Source: Warburgia ugandensis | Taxonomy: Eukaryota; Streptophyta; Magnoliopsida; Canellales; Canellaceae | Length of the DNA stretch: 64,000 nt | Assembly (NCBI GenBank): GCA_035236585.1 | Contig: CP141130.1 | Span: forward strand, 78,873,944-78,937,943 | Direction: 5' to 3' | Shown: positions 1 through 12,123 of the stretch, in pieces | Numbering within the stretch: position 1 is the first letter of the stretch | Layout of the letters: every line of letters starts with the position of its first letter | Position numbers and translations under genes: made by a program | Notes under the pieces: model-generated | What the model was told of the DNA's origin: nothing | What the model saw: only the letters and a program-made list of their open reading frames with translations | Databases searched by the model: none

Positions 1-2163
1 TCATGAAACTCTTAAAATAGTCATCTTTCATGCAGATGCAATATTATGCTCATGAGTCTCTCGACGAACACATCACGTCAACTGGTCACGAGTACTCGTA
101 TACAACCATCTCAATGCTATATGCATATCAATCTCACTGAAATCATAGGGTCACTATGCTCACGACCAGAACCCTTATGAATCATGTGTCTCCGGTATTT
201 AGAGACCAGTCCACTATAGCCTCCACAGCAACTATGGATATGTCCTCGAAAGGGTGCCGTGAACACCTCCAGTGGTCGTCCTTGTTTACCACAACAATTA
301 TGGAAGGGACAATGCTGTTTTTGGCAATGATGCCATCCACCTTTTTGGTGGTAGAGGCTGAGATGCCAACCCCGTACATACACAACCTCTCAGCATAGTG
401 CCCACAGGCTCAATAGCCCAAAAATATGAATACATGAAGTCCCGATCGCAATTATCATAAATCATACAATTTTATGCAAATGGGTTTCAAAACATGTGAG
501 CAATGCATATAATTATGCATATATTCCAAATCATCACAAAACATGTATGTAGTGCTTATATAAAGGCTATTTGGCTCAAAAAGCATACAATAATCCAAAA
601 CTCAGTCATCGTAAACCATGCAACTTATGCAATCACTTTCAAGTCGTGTGAGCAATGCATAAAATCTGCTCATGCTAGTAATAGCATTCAAGCCATATAT
701 CATGAAGACAATTCCGTGAAAGCATCATATCTCAAAAAACATAATAAATACAGCAATAGAGTCAAGTAAAGCAGTTGGAGTTTGAAATACATTTGAAAAA
801 CTTAGTAGTATCAGACTACTTACAATTTAAGTATATTTGGAAAAACATAGTAGCATCAGACTACCTACCTCGATTGTCGTCACTTAGCTCGTGTCCCTCT
901 TGCAGACGAGTCCTAGAGTACCTTTATGGGTCCTGTATATCATTTAAACATGAAATCTAATCATGATTTCTAGTCCCAAGGCCTCTCTTAGATTTATTCT
1001 TGAGGTCTGGCCATAGTTGATTCTATGGATTCATAAGATCCCCATGGTGTTTAGGCTACTTGAGTCTGTGTCGAAATTACGGACGAACCAAAGTCGTCTT
1101 ATGTGTAGGGCCCGCACGTCATGGTTCCTAGGATGCCCGCACATCCCGGTTGAACCGCGACCGCCTCATGCACGTGCGCATGCCCGAGCTACACGCTGCA
1201 GCGCGTGGTCTAGAGAGCGTCGCGCCAATGCATCTTGGGCACGGGTGCGTGCGTCATGGCTCACGGGGCGCTCGTGCATCCCGGTTGCATTGGACCTGTG
1301 CCCGCACGCAGCGTGTGGACGAGGACAGCCCAAGGAGCGCGTCACACATGGCGTCCCCGGGTCATCTTCTTCGATGGTTTGGGTCCGGCGATTTTTGGCC
1401 GGAAAAACAACCAGATTCGGCATGGATCTGACCTGGGAAAGGAGAAAATAGAAAGAGGAACATGGGTCTTACCTGGAAGCCGAAGATGGTGCCATAGCCG
1501 GTGGGTGTGGCTCCCTTTTCCTTCACCTACATCCTAGGTCACCAGAAGGTACAGGGAAGGGGAAAACCCATTGTTCGGTGCTTCCATGGGAAAACAGGGG
1601 AGAGGAGAGGGGAGAGGCCGGCTCGAAGGAAAGGCCTGGCCCTTGCCAAAATTTACATGAAAAATCGAAGGAGGGTTTTTCGATTTTTGCCAGAAACCCC
1701 AGCCCCAAATAGCAGGGAAAACGTGATTCAGAGAGGAGGGAATAGGGCTTTTTATAGCCATGCTAAGGCAGTGCTCACCCTAAGGCGGTGTCGCCATTTT
1801 TCCTGGCACCACCTTGCAGAGGCGGTGCTGAGAGTTCTAGAAGCAGCTGGATGCATCTGGAGGAGGAAGACGATGGGGGGTGCCATTATCAAAACGACCC
1901 CCTGCATTTTTCGTTTTTTTAAATACAAATTACAAATTTGCCCCTAATCTTTGAACGGTTGTAACTTCTTCATACGAACTCCGTTTTCGGCGTTCTTTAA
2001 GCCGTTGGATTCCATTTTTTGAGTAGAATCTAATGGTACTAAGTTTTCTTACAAATTCCTTCATTTAGTATTTTAAATAAAGTAAAACTTTTAACACGGT
2101 TCATTTCCAATTCATTTTTGTCAAATGGATGCAAAAATAGTGTAAATTGCTCGGGGCATTACA
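1..2163 (-). mobile_element. Partial LTR of a Ty3/gypsy (Tekay-like) fossil, cut by the left window edge
   Basis: The stretch ends in cattaca, the reverse complement of a TGTAATG LTR start, and the next bases look like host DNA, so this is the outer end of an LTR lying on the minus strand. Its layout matches the complete LTRs further right: a tract with repeated catgagtactc-like words, a CpG-rich block around 1100-1350 in AT-rich surroundings, then a stretch resembling 'gccattatcaa...cccctgc' and 'gttgtaacttctt..ctccgttttcggcgttcttta' before the end. No internal coding region is visible. It may be a solo LTR or the 5' LTR of an element that lies left of the window. The short open frames inside it have no recognisable product. 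Confidence 0.7.
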
Positions 2164-2522
2164 TGTACACACTTTCATTAATACAATCCTTGCTTAATTC
2201 GATGCAAAAAAAAAAAAAAAAAACATTGATTAACTAAGATGCAATTTCTATATAAACTACATCTTCATGCCAATGGTATATCAATTCCAATGAACACGCT
2301 CTACTAGAGTGCATATAACTGTGTTAGGCTTTGGGGGAGCCTACTCCAATAGATCAGAATGGATCAACAGCTGAGGTCCTTGATCAATTATGCAAGTCGA
2401 GATTGCTAACCATTTAATCGTTGACCTATTGTTTCGTTCCTCTATTTATGGAATGTTCAATTAGCCAGTAGCTAGCATTGGGGTGACATAGAAGTGTGAG
2501 TTATATATCATTTTTATTTTTC

Positions 2523-2735
2523 TTTTGATAGAAGGAGGAGTGAGGCAATGCAAGTATAAGGTTCTAAAAGGGCAAGGGGAAGGCCCAAAAGAACATGGAT
2601 GGAAGTGATGAGAAAAGATTTAAAAACTTTGGCTCTAACTGAAACTATAGTACTTAATAGAGAGGAATGGATGAATAAGATTCATGTGGCCGACCCCTGA
2701 TTGGGATAAGGTCTTGATGATGATGAGAGTATAAT
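2523..2735 (+). mobile_element. 3' end of an RTE-type LINE (truncated)
   Basis: One reading frame gives RGRPKRTWMEVMRKDLKTL, then TETIVLNREEWMNKIHVADP and a stop. This is the C-terminal tail of the reverse transcriptase protein of plant RTE-clade non-LTR retrotransposons. The stop is followed within about 20 bases by a short 'cttgatgatgatgag' tail, the 3' end typical of RTE elements. Everything upstream of the last 60 or so codons is absent, as expected for 5' truncation during target-primed reverse transcription. RTE family assignment rests on remembered motif and tail, not on an alignment. Confidence 0.7.
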
Positions 2736-5700
2736 AACATAGATGTCATAGAGATAAAAATAACTACATCAATCATGGCACATGTGTCATTACAGTCATT
2801 ACGTAACAGTTCATTTAAAAACATGGGACTATGAAGCCAAACAAGTTAAACTACCTTCATAGTCCAAGGCATAGCTAATGAATTAGCAACTTTATTTCTG
2901 TCTCTACATTTGCACTTTAGGAGCATACACCTAAACTTGCAAGTTGACTTGGAAAATTTGCCCGAGTTACTCAACTTGATAGTAAATAGAATAACTCATC
3001 AAATCGACTCGACTCGACTCACCAAGTAACAATTTTTTTTGTTTTCTTTGGAATTTGAACCCAAGACCTCCAAAATAATAATATCATGTTTCAACCAACT
3101 CGTCCAGTATTTTTCATGTAGGTTAGAAGCCTACTAAAGTTCCTTTTGCATTATCTAGGTAAACCTCTAATTTTTAAACATTTGCATTTGTTGTACGCTT
3201 TCAATTGTAAAAGGATGAAGAGACGGTACTAGAGGAATAGAGAAGGGGATGTAGAGGAGAAAAACCGTGATGCAAGGGCAGGAAAGGGATAATGAGATAA
3301 CAAATCCGTTCCTTTATCCCTTTAACAATTCAGTTGTTCAGAAACTCACATGATTCCCAATAAACCATTTCAATCAAGCAATTAATTGCTTGTTTCTGAT
3401 GCAATTCACATGAGTGAAAATATTTTAGGACAGTTTAGCCCTAGCTACAGCGTTTGATATGTCTGTAACTTCAACCTTTCCATTGTCCTCAGTCATCCTA
3501 GCTACTTGTCTCTAATACCTCTACACTTGTTTATGATAAATGGAACTACAAATGCAATGCATGCTCTAGATGGGGCTAGGTTGGAGTTGCCAAACACCTT
3601 AGAGGTGGTTATGGAGATCGATAGTGATGTAATGCTATTGTCATGCCGTTTCTTCTCTTGTTCCATTGTATCTCTCCTCATATTAGTAAAGTAAGGCACA
3701 TGTTCACTACTTGGGCAGTCTAAAACATCTAATGAAGTGTGTTCCTTATTCTTCCATTGGATGTTCTTGATCAGTAAACCAAAAGGAACTGAGACAGGAA
3801 AAAAGAACAAACCAGTATTCCAAAAGTGGCTCAACAAGCACCACATTTGAACTTTGTTTAACAAAAAGCTTTGTCAGGAGTACCAACACCAACTGCAATT
3901 AGTTACACACCAGCTAAGTTAAATCTTCGCATCAGGTCCTTCAAAATGGACGCAAGTCCCAGCCACAAAAGCACAGATTGAAGAAAGACTAACCTTGGTT
4001 TGATTTGTGAAATATAAAGTACAAATATATCCTTCATTTTAGAATATTTACCAGTTTGTTGTTAAAAAGAGGGGAACTGAACCAAATTTATGCCTCCAGC
4101 CTTGGCTGCGAGGCCATCCAAAATGCGTCAAAAGCGCAATGAGTGGTATTCCCCGAGTAAAACGAGAAACGTGCTTCATTAGTTGATACTTAAGCCTTCA
4201 AATAGAGAAACATCTAATAAAAAATCAACTTATTTTTTTTCTTAGTAAATAATTCTCAGCTAGCTCTCTAACGTCTGGGATTGCAAACTAAAAATACAAG
4301 ATGGAAGGGAGCCAGTTTGCTTTTTACACTAGCAGATCTGTACGCCAAAGACAAGATGGAACTTCTGGAGCTACACCCACCTGCCAAGCTAGTATATCTA
4401 CCTCCTTGCCCTGCAAACCTTCCACATGAAGTTCGAGTTGGGTTCATTCATGTTTACGTACAGAGTGAAACCGCGCAGTGCTTGGGTAACAAACTTTTCA
4501 ATTAATAGCTTGGACATAATCCCAAAGTGCAAGGCTGAGTTTCAGTGGACGGCAAAGATCCCTGACCTCTACCAATGTGCATATGACCTGCAGGTATGGG
4601 CTTGTAAGCATATTCCCAGTGTAGGTCTAGAAACGTTGGGGCCAGAAGTTCCTCAAATCCTTGAACGGGATGTGATGAAAGCCTAGAGGAAATGCCTCAA
4701 CACTTTCATCGCTTCCCAGTTAAGGCCCTACTTCTCTGGACCTAAACAGTACTTCCTCGACTGAATTCCAGCCCTGCAGTTGCGATGCTTTATTTGGATA
4801 AGTAGAAGCTGCTTGTCGGAAATAGAGATTTTCTTCAGATCTATAAGAGAGGAATTGCCATCAAGGGACCTTTGCTTTGCCCATCAACGCAGCCAGAGAT
4901 GTCATTTTGACAAACGCCAAACAACTTTTCCTTCTTCTCGACTGTGTATTTCTGTATGTCAGTTAGTATATCTCTATTTCTCTTTTTCTTGATCCTTCAG
5001 AGAGATTCTTTCGATGTGCTTTATTTACAGAGTTCCTATGTCGTGGTAGCATGTAGATCACTCCATGGACATGGAGAAATAGATTTTAGGAATCAATTAT
5101 CTAGCTTCGGGTAGTGTTGAGATTGTAGATGTTCTTGAGAATGCTGGAAAGGAACGGATTAGTATACCAGTAAAAAGTTTATGATCTAAGGAATTGAAAT
5201 TGTAGCTTTTGAACCAGGTAAATTGGAGTGAATCTTCAGCAAGGAAAGGAAAAAACTGCATACTGGGAGTACCAGATACGAAGAAGAAGATTTCATCAAT
5301 AAGAATGAAATTGAAAAGGAAAAGCGCACTGAATAGTGCTAAAAGTGAAGAAATCAATGAAAAAAAGGAAAACTTGTTCATTATTATAAGACATTAATAT
5401 GAAGCCCGCTAGTAAAATTACTGTCCAGTGTTTAACATTGATTAGATTATGAGTTTTGATCCCAACCCTTGATTTTGGCGGCCTTGAAACAATAGAAAAC
5501 CAACATTATCTATGGATAATCATATCTATTACCCGGTATCTATCACTGATTAAGAAACAAATGCAAGATTATCCATCAGTTTTGATTCTGTCCCTTGCGT
5601 ACTTGGAAACATTTGTACATTCATTCTGAGTTATTATTTTCTGCTTTTTCCTTTTACTAGTTATCACTGAAAGACAAATGTAAGTTATGATCTGTCCTTT

Positions 5701-6509
5701 GACTAATAAAAAGAGTGATATTTCCTTCATTCTGCAACAAACCTGCCCAAAACACCATTATAAAGGAAACACAAACGCAAAAGAGTATCTGAACAACAAC
5801 AACAATAATAATAAAGACCCACTAACAAGAACCCGGTGTAGGTAGTTTTTATGGAAGATCTATGCCAAGGTGAGTAGAATAGATCTTTATATTGAACAAT
5901 TTCTTCATAAAAAATATCTTATTTGATGCTGAAGGCTTTTTATACACCCTAAAGTCATCAAATTTTCTGTCATCTTCTCTTTGGAGATAATGAACGCTAC
6001 GGACATAAGAACGGTAACTCCTTTGGTTTCTTCGTTTTTCTTCTGAGGGAAAGATAAAGATCCTTCTAATAAAGGTGATCTTCTATATCCATCTTGTAGA
6101 ATCCGAAGTTCAATCTATTGAAGTTCGGAAGATACAATTGCTTCCTCGTATTACAAATCGAAAATCATCTACCTCTTGTTTATCGGGCTGTGGACTCAGG
6201 CCCCTGCACCCCTCATCAGGGGCTTCATCCATTGGACCCCAATTTGTAGGGCAATATAATTTGATAAGGCACGCTATAAACAAGCCAATCAAGCTTCACA
6301 TTCACAGATACTGTGGACTCGATTTACTACGAGGAAAAGAGTTGTGACTCCACCTCGACTTCAGTTTTGTGTCTCAAAGGAAGATAAAATACAAGTTCTC
6401 GCCCCTGTTCTTAGGCGTGCACCTCTCGAAGAAGTGAGGATGCATGGATGCTTCCTCAAACAAGTGCCTGTGTGGTTCTCTATTGGAAATCGCTCCAGAA
6501 ATTAACTCT
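2736..6509. other. Host DNA without a recognised gene
   Basis: AT-rich single-copy-looking DNA. It holds short open frames on both strands (for example a 120-codon frame at 3502-3864 minus and 70-90-codon frames at 4281-4686 and 5097-5397), but none has a domain I recognise and none is supported by clear splice sites. A run near 2940-3010 repeats 'actcgactcgactc'-like words that recur around 61360-61560 and 62640-62720, so it may be a small interspersed repeat. Around 6075-6350 a frame reading rightwards could be decayed sequence of the F-box/LRR fragment that follows. Confidence 0.4.
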
Positions 6510-6996
6510 CATCCGTTGAAGATTGATTGACAAACAGCTCGGGGGGATTCTATCTGCTTGTCCAGACCTTAGGGACTTGTCATTCCAGGCTTGTGATAGT
6601 CTGCACCAAGTTGGTATCTTCATCCCCAGTCTTTAGAGCATGGCAATCCATGGACTTGTAAACAACATCGCTATCTCTGCTCCTTCTAAGATGAGGCTGA
6701 AAGTTTGCGGACTTGTGGAGCAGCAATTATTGCTCAAGGATGTATCATTTCTCGAGCAATTGACTCTCGTTAGAGTGAATGCCTTTAAATTCTTGGAGAT
6801 TGTATGTGTTTGCTCAGTGTTTAACGATTTGTCACTGGAGGCTTGTGATGGTCTATACAATGATTCTAACCCTCCCAATGTCAAGAACTTGACAACCAAT
6901 GGAGTTGGAGACGTTTTAGTTCGGAAGGTGAAAAGAAAGCAAGAAAGAAGTAAAAGAGAAGGGAGTAGTAAGAAAGTAATACAGCACGATGGATAG
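6510..6996 (+). pseudogene. Decayed F-box/LRR (FBD-like) gene fragment
   Basis: The frame running through this stretch reads LGGILSACPDLRDLSFQACD, then SLHQVGIFIPSL, an in-frame stop, AIHGLVNNIAISAP, FLEQLTLVRVNAFKFL and DLSLEACDGLYN. The repeated pattern 'ILS.CP.L..LSF..CD.L' followed by an 'I.AP..L' segment is that of leucine-rich repeats in plant F-box/LRR or FBD proteins, which choose substrates for SCF ubiquitin ligases. There is no F-box in view, one stop lies inside the repeats (about 6634), and the C-terminal 40 codons turn lysine-rich and unlike the family. I read it as a fragment of a dead gene; a spliced gene with a short exon here is the alternative. Confidence 0.45.
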
Positions 6997-8860
6997 GATA
7001 TGCACTCCCTGTCTGCATCACAATTTAGGCATCTGATTCATGGTTGACAAAGTGCGATAACTTGGTAAAGGCACAAAGCAAGGAATAGTGGTTTAAGATC
7101 TTTAATGTACATCCTTTTTTTTCTTTTGCATCCCCAATGTCTGCAATACATTTTTCTATTCGGTGCCCCATCTCAAATGAAAAACACTTGTTTCTAGAGA
7201 ACAGAGTGGTGAGAGAGTGATAAAACAAGATGCCTGGGAAATGCAACCTCTTCCTGCATCATTACGTAGGAATCTGATTCACGGTTGACTGTGTCCAATA
7301 ACGTGGTAAAGTGAGAGTAGACCCGGGAAAGAGAATTCAAGAAAAAATCATGACAAAAATAGCATAGCATGCTTACCTTATCGGATGATGGAAAAGTCTT
7401 AGGAGGGTTTATTTAATGGCACATGTTTGGCATTTTATTGGCACATCTCTTGTGATATCTTCGATGATATCTTGTGTGATATCTGAAATATGTGTCATAT
7501 GTTTTGTAATATCTTGTATGATATCTAAGATATGTGATATTTGTTCTGTGATATCTCTGGTAATATTTTTTATGATATCTAAGATATGCCTTAGATATGA
7601 GAAACATATGCCTCTCAAATATCACAATTAAATAAGCTGCATTTCTGGCATATGTCATGATATCAACTAGCACCTTGATATTCATCAATGATCTGGGTCA
7701 TTCATCAATGATATTCATAAGGCCTAGGGATTTTATAGTACCTTTGTTGTATATGCATTTTTGTGGCACCAAATGCTACAAAATTGTGTGTGAAATGCTC
7801 TCATTTCCTTAACATAATCAAAAGATCTTGAGAAGACTAAAAGACCTTTAGAAGAATTTCATAATCGAGGGAGGCCAAAGTGCAAGGGTTAGTTGCAGCC
7901 CTAGTAAGTAAATTTCTCGCATTGCTTTAGTAAGTGAGTAAATGTAGGCCTAGCAAGTAAGAGTGAGACTGAAAGGTTGACTTGTGACTAGCAAAAGAGT
8001 TACACACAAGTGCCACACAAGTTTAGCAATGATGAAATTGCAACCCCGTAACAAAAAGCTTTTGCTAACTTGGGAAGTCAATATGCTGGCTAGGATAGGA
8101 GTGCCAACTGCCGAGAAGGGCTCGCTATTGGTTTGCCTGTTCTAGCTCAATATTTTTCCTTTGAAGGTTCTCCTCTCGCTAAGGCTGCTTGTTTGAGTGA
8201 TAACATGGAGTTATGGGGCAGCACCTCACTTCTGCCATAAGGGCCAACCTTTGGGTGATCCAAACTATCCATCTGATTATTCTTCGCTTACATCACAGTC
8301 TTTTTAAGTGGGTAGGTGGAGGACCCGTTCATCGCTTGCTACTTCTACTCCCCTCATTCCTTGAAAATTGCTTCTTCCCTTTACATTAGAAAGTTTAGAC
8401 AGATTAATAAATTCGGGGCCATGGTTAATGCAGACCATCACTACTATTAGCAGCTCTAATATTGGAATAAATTTATTGAGACATTGATATGAGAAATGCC
8501 ATGAACACCAAGTTGTGTTCTCAAACAATTTTCTATTTCAAAGCTACTAATGGTAGGGTATAAATCCTTATCTAAACTGATCATGCGCCAGTCAAGAATC
8601 AGAACAATACCTCCATTGCTTTTGAGACAAAAGTAAGTTCAAAATGATATAAAATAATTCCAAGCACATGATAAATTGCCAAATTAAAACCACGGACTAC
8701 CCCACTAGCACCACACCATTCAATAGAACTAGACTTTCCGAAGGACCCTTGGCCAAAGGCCACCATAAGAAATGATCTTCTAACATACAAAAGCAACTTG
8801 ATAGTGTCACAAGCAAGACCAAAATTACCACCTGTTTACTTTCAATCATACTATCTAACT
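6997..8860. other. Host DNA; includes the 3' flank of the CCT1 fragment
   Basis: Apart from the GATATC-rich repeat at 7390-7690, nothing recognisable is coded here. The right-hand 250 bases or so lie directly downstream of the CCT1 stop codon (minus strand) and would have been its 3' untranslated region and terminator. Short open frames at 8304-8528 and 8599-8796 (minus) have no family resemblance. Confidence 0.4.
7390..7690. repeat. GATATC-rich imperfect repeat, copy 1
   Basis: The words 'gatatct', 'atgatatct' and 'agatatg' recur every 15-30 bases from about 7440 to 7590, with 'gggtttatttaat' at the left edge and 'ttaaataagctgcat' at the right. A second locus at about 58715-58900 has the same vocabulary, including 'ttaaataagctgca' and 'attaaataaaccc', the latter inverted relative to this copy. 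The frames of 69-91 codons here are translations of the repeat. Confidence 0.55.
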
Positions 8861-8947
8861 CTAGTCCTCTGCGTTCTCCCTTTCATCTTTAACAAGCTTA
8901 ATCATGTCGTCAATCCGAAGAATTGTAATAGCCATCTTAGTTGCAAA
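8861..8947 (-). pseudogene. CCT1: CCT1 (TCP-1 alpha) last exon
   Basis: Reading leftwards from a CCCAG acceptor (8948-8952), this exon gives 28 codons, FATKMAITILRIDDMI followed by KLVKDERENAED, and then TAG. It matches the C-terminal end of plant CCT1 (family: QFATEAAITILRIDDMIKLVKD...), part of the equatorial domain of the cytosolic chaperonin ring that folds actin, tubulin and other proteins. The exon is open, in frame and correctly bounded. It belongs with 9034-9052 and, across element A, with 39749-40427. The locus as a whole is dead (see those entries). Identification is by recall of the family sequence; a database alignment would settle it. Confidence 0.85.
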
Positions 8948-9033
8948 CTGGGACAAGTAAAACCATAACCATAAGCCCATATCAAGTATGCATTGGCACA
9001 TCCAATTAGCCTTTGTTAGATTGTTCAACACAC

Positions 9034-9052
9034 CTGTATTATCTTTACTTTG
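9034..9052 (-). pseudogene. CCT1: CCT1 penultimate exon, downstream part
   Basis: Leftwards from the border of element A this reads as the codons for KVKIIQ, ending CAG before a GT donor at 9032-9033. The 86-base intron 8948-9033 separates it from the last exon. The upstream half of the same exon is at 39749-39825, 30.7 kb away; the break falls between AMS and KVKIIQ of the conserved AMSKVKIIQ. Bases 9048-9052 (ctttg) are one copy of the target-site duplication of element A; the other, cttcg, is 39749-39753. Confidence 0.85.
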
Positions 9053-9082
9053 TGTAACACCCCGGGATTTTATGACATTTTT

Positions 9083-9113
<31 letters not shown>

Positions 9114-9770
9114 GCATTTGGGATCCAATGAGAAAAAGTTTTATTAATTTGTTTACTAAAACATTTCTTAAAACCTCCGGGTGCTATTTTTCCTTTCCCA
9201 ACATCACAAATTTTAACTTAAAACATAATTAAAATTTTATGATAATAGACTTAAAACAATACGCATATCAATAAACTTCAAAATGCATCAACGCCTTTAT
9301 TTTCAATCAAATAAATATCCAAAACACAATATTAATATGGCCCAGGGTCTATCCATCACAACATCCCATTAAATGTCCATCATATGTATAACTATTTTAA
9401 TCAAATCCATAAAATAAAAGTATATAGTCCATATAGAAAGTCAAATTGTAGTCCTGTTTATTAACTCACATCAATATCTATAACCCAAAGTAAGGAAATC
9501 TCCCACAGCTATCACGGTTTCTCAACGATCTTGCCTTTCCTGATGTCGCGCTTGAGATCTAAGGTATTGCAAAACAAAGCAATGCCTCAACAAGCTATTG
9601 CTTGTGCAAGTACATAGACAATTAATGAAATAAATGAAATAACAGTAATGACAAAATAAAAGAAATAAAATCATTATAACTCATGTCAACATAGTATCAA
9701 TTTCTCAAGTATGCTAAAGCATGCATTCCACGAATTTAAAACATGATATGATCGATGTAATTGAGCATAC

Positions 9771-9805
<35 letters not shown>

Positions 9806-12074
9806 GGGCACCCTAAGGTAATGAGTCCCACAAGCATCGTATACACTAGCATCTCCGATCATGAGTACTCATATCCAACCTCTGAGTGTCGTTACACCTA
9901 GGTATACCATCTCATCACCATGCTCATCATGCAAATACATATAATAAGAGTATGGATCGTCATGCCGCAGTGGCAACCCTCCATGGCTCTCAACCACCGC
10001 TGCTCACCGTCGACACCATAACGGGAGACTTAGCGTCCGTCCCCATTGAAAGGCCTAAACCGGTAGTGTGGACTATCCATGTTACCAAAACCCTACCAAA
10101 TGTCATCTACGGGCAGGTGTCTATCATATCACAATCTCATCACATCACAAATCTAGGAGGGTGGGTGGCCGGCCCTCTCCCTCCTAGCATGACGCCACCG
10201 GATGAGAGCACCCGTGATAAAACATCAAACACTGAAATCATATATATGCTAAAACTCAAGAGTACTTGTAGCTCGTAATCCCCAAGGCATGGCCCTCATC
10301 CCGGGGTTAGCCTATAAAAGGACCAGCCACCAAGTTTCCACTTTTCATTCTCATGCAATTCTATCAATTTCAGTTATGTAGTAAAGAAAAGAAAATTCTA
10401 ATTATGCATAATATATAATATCATTCCTATGAAATCATTTATAATAAATCCACGTAATACATGCTTGAAAATTAAGTAACGATCATCGTATTAAAATCTA
10501 AATCTCGCAAAATCGCGATTTCTATTAAGTGAAATTCAAATCCACAATCAACTATAATGCTATGATCATACAGAGTTTGAAAATAAAACATTAATTGTTG
10601 GCACCTACCTCGACGTGAGATCACTTAGTTCGCTCGTAAAATCCCTTTAACTTATATGTCCGGATGCACCTGTCAATGTCACATCACTATTTTTTTTTTT
10701 AAATTCTAAAGTAAAAGTGATTATTTGTAAGTTTTTAGGTTAAATCTAGGTTCACATCGTCAATACGGTCACAACTCCTCTTTTGGATTGTGATTTGGAC
10801 CTTTATAGCTCTTAGAAATCAAATTTTAAGTGAAAATACCCCTTAAATTAATTTTATTAATTTATAAATGGGGTCGGCCGGTCGGTTACACCGGTTTATA
10901 CCGGCGGCCTGCTCTTACACCGGCTTATACTGGTGTAATGACATCACGAAGACGTCTGTCTCTACGACGCACGATCAAGCATGCGTCCCCGTGACCGGGA
11001 TGCACGATCGCATGCTTCGTGGTAGCCAGGACGCAGTGTGTCCCGTCTCCATGTGACAGTGCCTATAGGCGATCCCATGCGCACGCAAGGGCATGCACCC
11101 GTTGTGCGTCTCCGTCGGGTGTCCTGCTGGGCGTCCCAGCGTCAACGCCAGGGTGCCGACACTCTCGACATTGCTAGAGATGACAACCGGATTCCAGTCC
11201 TCTCTAGCGATCCTACAGGAGTCCAAATCTTGCGATTTTTGCACTGTTTTGCTCAAAATTTCATCTAGATTTCATTTCTACAATCCTTTTTCATTGAATT
11301 TTCCAAAAAAAATATTTTTATGTGATTTTTTTCCATGTTCCCAAAACTTCCCTAGGTACTGTTTTTCACGTTTTTCGGCAATACCAGCTGTTGGATTTTT
11401 CTCAAATTAAAAGGGTTTGATCTTGGGTCTCTTATACACTAGATGAACGGTCTGATTTGCAATCTAAGATGGTTTCCTCAGTGGATTTATGCCCCAACAG
11501 TAACGCACCCAAAGTTCCAAGAAAAACTACGTTTTTCCCTTACTTCCATGCATGCTACTGATCTATCTTCGCTCATATAATATGGAAATTAGGGAATTAG
11601 AGTTTGCCTCGTTTTGCTAGGCTTTTGTTGATGTTGCTGGAGCCTTACTTGCCGAAAAACTAGAATTTTGCATAGGGTTTTAGAGAAAAGATGCAGCAGA
11701 GAAGATGATGCGAGGAGTCTGAGAGAGATAGATCTTGCTAGGGATGAGGAATGGAAGCTTTTCCCTTATACACTCCTCTCCGACGATTTCTCCAGCGAAT
11801 TTGCCGGATCTGATAAAGGCGTGTAGAAGAAGGGGGTGTCATTATCAATTCAGGCCCCTATGTTTTTTGCTCTGCCAATTTACCAAAATACCCCTATAAC
11901 TTCAACGGCTCATTTCTTCTTTTGAGCTCCGTTTTTTGCGTTCTTTATGGCGTTGGAATCCTATCAATGTTTACTTTCAAATTTTTAAGTTTTAGGAAAA
12001 AATTCTATCTATAAATTTTTAATTTAATTTATTTAATAAATTCTTAATTTATACCTCAAATTGAGGATATTACA
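9053..12074 (-). mobile_element. Element A, 3' LTR
   Basis: A 3.02-kb LTR, near-identical in layout to 36787-39748. On the plus strand it runs from TGTAACACCCC to GGATATTACA. It holds TAA/ATA microsatellites (about 9084-9111 and 9770-9806), the conserved stem-loop (9562-9587), an open frame against the element's own direction (9886-10278) that recurs in the other three LTRs of this subfamily, and a CpG-rich block near 10870-11170 with TTACACCGG-type words. Confidence 0.92.
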
Positions 12075-12087
12075 TCCTTCCCTCCTT
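12075..12087 (-). other. Element A polypurine tract
   Basis: On the minus strand AAGGAGGGAAGGA abuts the 3' LTR start and follows the words TTTCGAGGACGAAATTT that precede the tract in Tekay/Del elements. It would have primed plus-strand DNA synthesis. Confidence 0.8.
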
Positions 12088-12123
12088 GTAAAAATTTCGT
12101 CCTCGAAATTTAGCTACATACCT

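Noticed and set aside
156-398. Overlapping 67-88-codon frames at the left edge
   Set aside because: They lie inside a partial LTR, on both strands, and none matches a gene or the antisense frame of the A/F LTRs.
3502-3864. A 120-codon minus-strand frame
   Set aside because: No recognised domain, composition like random AT-rich translation, and an overlapping frame on the other strand; not supported as a gene.
7409-7688. Overlapping frames of 69-91 codons with repeated ILDI/YHTRY-type motifs
   Set aside because: They are translations of the GATATC-rich repeat on three frames; no independent support for coding.
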